From the NCBI GenBank assembly GCA_002430755.1, contig DJCX01000074.1, forward strand, positions 1 to 14,862: a stretch of 14,862 nucleotides of DNA. The letters are read 5' to 3'. A program made the translations under genes and the position numbers. Below are positions 13,932-14,862 of the stretch, one piece after another. The DNA comes from Flavobacteriales bacterium UBA5939. Lineage in GTDB: Bacteria; Bacteroidota; Bacteroidia; Flavobacteriales; Schleiferiaceae. The first letter of the stretch is position 1; the number at the start of each line of letters is the position of its first letter. A model generated the notes under the pieces. The model was given only the letters and a program-made list of their open reading frames with translations, was not told where the DNA came from and did not search any database.

Positions 13932-14507
13932 ATGAGCGAAAACAACGGAAAACTGGTCATCTTCTCTGCACCCTCAGGCGCAGGAAAATCAACCTTGGTA
14001 AACTATCTGTTGCCGCAATTTCCGCAGCTCAGTTTTAGCATTTCAGCGACCTCACGTGCACCTCGAGGCCAAGAAGAACATGGTAAAGACTATTACTTCC
14101 TAAGCAGCGAAGAGTTTAAAGTGCGTGTTGCTCAAGACGAGCTCTTGGAATGGGAAGAGGTCTATTCCGGTACTTATTACGGGACCCTTCGTACGGAAGT
14201 CGAGCGCATTTGGTCTGAAGGAAAAGTAGTTGTTTTTGATATTGATGTAGTGGGCGCATTGAACCTCAAAAAGCAGTTTGGCGATCGTGCTCTAGCGCTT
14301 TTTGTGCAGGCACCATCCGTAGAGATTTTGGAGCAACGACTCAGAGGCAGAGGCACAGATAGCGAGGAGAAAATACAGCAACGCGTGGCGAAAGCAACCA
14401 TTGAGATGGCCCGTGCACCTGAATTTGATAAGGTGGTCGTAAACGATGATCTCAATACCGCCAAGGCAGAGGCATTGGCAATTCTTAAGGACTTTTTAGA
14501 AGAATAA
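13932..14507 (+). CDS. gmk: Guanylate kinase
   Basis: The 191-residue cytoplasmic enzyme phosphorylates GMP or dGMP with ATP, an essential step toward GTP. The P-loop SAPSGAGKST (12-21) is intact. The GMP-binding region includes SISATSRAPRGQEEHGKDYYFLS (about 36-58; Ser and Arg of SATSR and the Tyr pair), then ELLEWEEVYSGTYYGT (about 71-86), VVFDIDVVGALNLK (about 98-111), the lid region RLRGRGTDSEEKIQQR (about 136-151) and the closing VVNDDLNTA. Length is near the family norm. The ATG at 13932 was chosen; an ATG at 13927 in another frame meets a stop two codons later. The stop overlaps the nadD start by one base (TAATG), so the two are translationally coupled. Confidence 0.97.
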   Translation: MSENNGKLVIFSAPSGAGKSTLVNYLLPQFPQLSFSISATSRAPRGQEEHGKDYYFLSSEEFKVRVAQDELLEWEEVYSGTYYGTLRTEVERIWSEGKVVVFDIDVVGALNLKKQFGDRALALFVQAPSVEILEQRLRGRGTDSEEKIQQRVAKATIEMARAPEFDKVVVNDDLNTAKAEALAILKDFLEE

Positions 14508-14862
14508 TGAAGAAGGTAGGTCTGTTTTTCGGCACCTTCAATCCCATTCATATTGGGCACCTTGCGTTGGCCGAGTATTTTCAGAAATACGGCGACCTCG
14601 ACGAAGTGTGGCTAGTAGTCACTCCACACAATCCTTTTAAGAAGAAAAGCAATTTATTGCCCGATCGTGAGCGATTGCATTTGGTTCATTTAGCGATAGA
14701 GGGTCAAAAAGGGTTACGCGCAAGTGATATTGAATTCAACTTGCCGCAGCCAAATTATACTTCGCAAACCCTTACCTACCTACGAGAGAAATACCCAGAA
14801 CATTGCTTTAGCATCATTATGGGTGAAGACAATCTCAAATCATTCCATAAGTGGCGCAACTA
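14507..14862 (+). CDS. nadD: Nicotinate-nucleotide adenylyltransferase (3' partial)
   Basis: The reading frame from the ATG at 14507 stays open to the window edge, giving 118 visible residues of a protein usually near 190. It opens with MKKVGLFFGTFNPIHIGH, containing the nucleotidyltransferase motif GTFNPIHIGH (9-18) that binds ATP, then WLVVTPHNPFKKK (about 35-47), RERLHLVHLAI, the conserved DIEFNLPQPNYTSQTL (about 74-89) and IIMGEDNLKSFHKW (about 103-116). NadD joins AMP to nicotinate mononucleotide to give deamido-NAD, the precursor of NAD. It follows gmk by a one-base stop/start overlap, a pairing common in Bacteroidota. The missing part includes the C-terminal ISSTxIR motif. Confidence 0.95.
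   Translation, partial: MKKVGLFFGTFNPIHIGHLALAEYFQKYGDLDEVWLVVTPHNPFKKKSNLLPDRERLHLVHLAIEGQKGLRASDIEFNLPQPNYTSQTLTYLREKYPEHCFSIIMGEDNLKSFHKWRN

Noticed and set aside
13927..13935. ATG at 13927 as the gmk start
   Set aside because: It is in another frame and reaches TGA after one further codon.

Overview
The window looks like a Bacteroidota chromosome, most likely a flavobacterium-type organism, of roughly 50% GC. The signs are: no Shine-Dalgarno sequences ahead of the genes; A-rich leaders; promoters of the Bacteroidota type (TTG about 20 nt before TAnnTTTG); a secreted protein ending in a type IX secretion (gliding-motility/CHU_C) C-terminal domain; and gene clusters that, from memory, are conserved in Flavobacteriia. 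No rRNA, tRNA, CRISPR array, insertion sequence or integrase was found, and no gene-free stretch exceeds 150 bases.

Region 1 (1-7407, + strand) is one tightly packed cell-envelope operon. It carries a truncated polysaccharide/lipid flippase, dut, a sugar-1-phosphate nucleotidyltransferase, a secreted TPR protein, a DUF4292-type putative lipoprotein, an EnvC-like coiled-coil/degenerate LytM protein, an ArsC/Spx-fold thioredoxin-like protein and an EamA-family transporter. Four of the seven junctions are stop/start overlaps (ATGA or TAATG), so translational coupling is likely. The first six genes point to building and remodelling the cell wall and surface glycans.

Region 2 (7428-8308, + strand) is yicC behind its own promoter, converging tail to tail with region 3.

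Region 3 (8305-9984, - strand) is a two-gene ABC-2 export system, clearly more AT-rich than its surroundings. A 148-bp divergent gap (9985-10132) separates it from region 4. The gap holds a CRP/FNR-like palindrome (TCGTGA-N6-TCACGA) placed as a class-II activator site ahead of a probable -7 element.

Region 4 (10133-12235, + strand) is a bicistron for a lipoprotein metallophosphoesterase of the 5'-nucleotidase/SoxB superfamily and an exported DsrE-fold protein, closed by a strong hairpin terminator. The phosphoesterase lacks the His-Asp catalytic dyad of true nucleotidases and resembles SoxB in several places. Together the two genes look like a small periplasmic sulfur-handling module, with no SoxYZ or SoxXA in view. 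This is the most interesting part of the window.

Region 5 (12238-13851, - strand) is a large type IX secretion cargo protein. Region 6 (13902-14862, + strand) is gmk followed by nadD, which is cut by the window edge. Since yicC-gmk-nadD is commonly contiguous in Flavobacteriia (from memory), regions 3-5 look like a 5.6-kb accessory block inserted between yicC and gmk.
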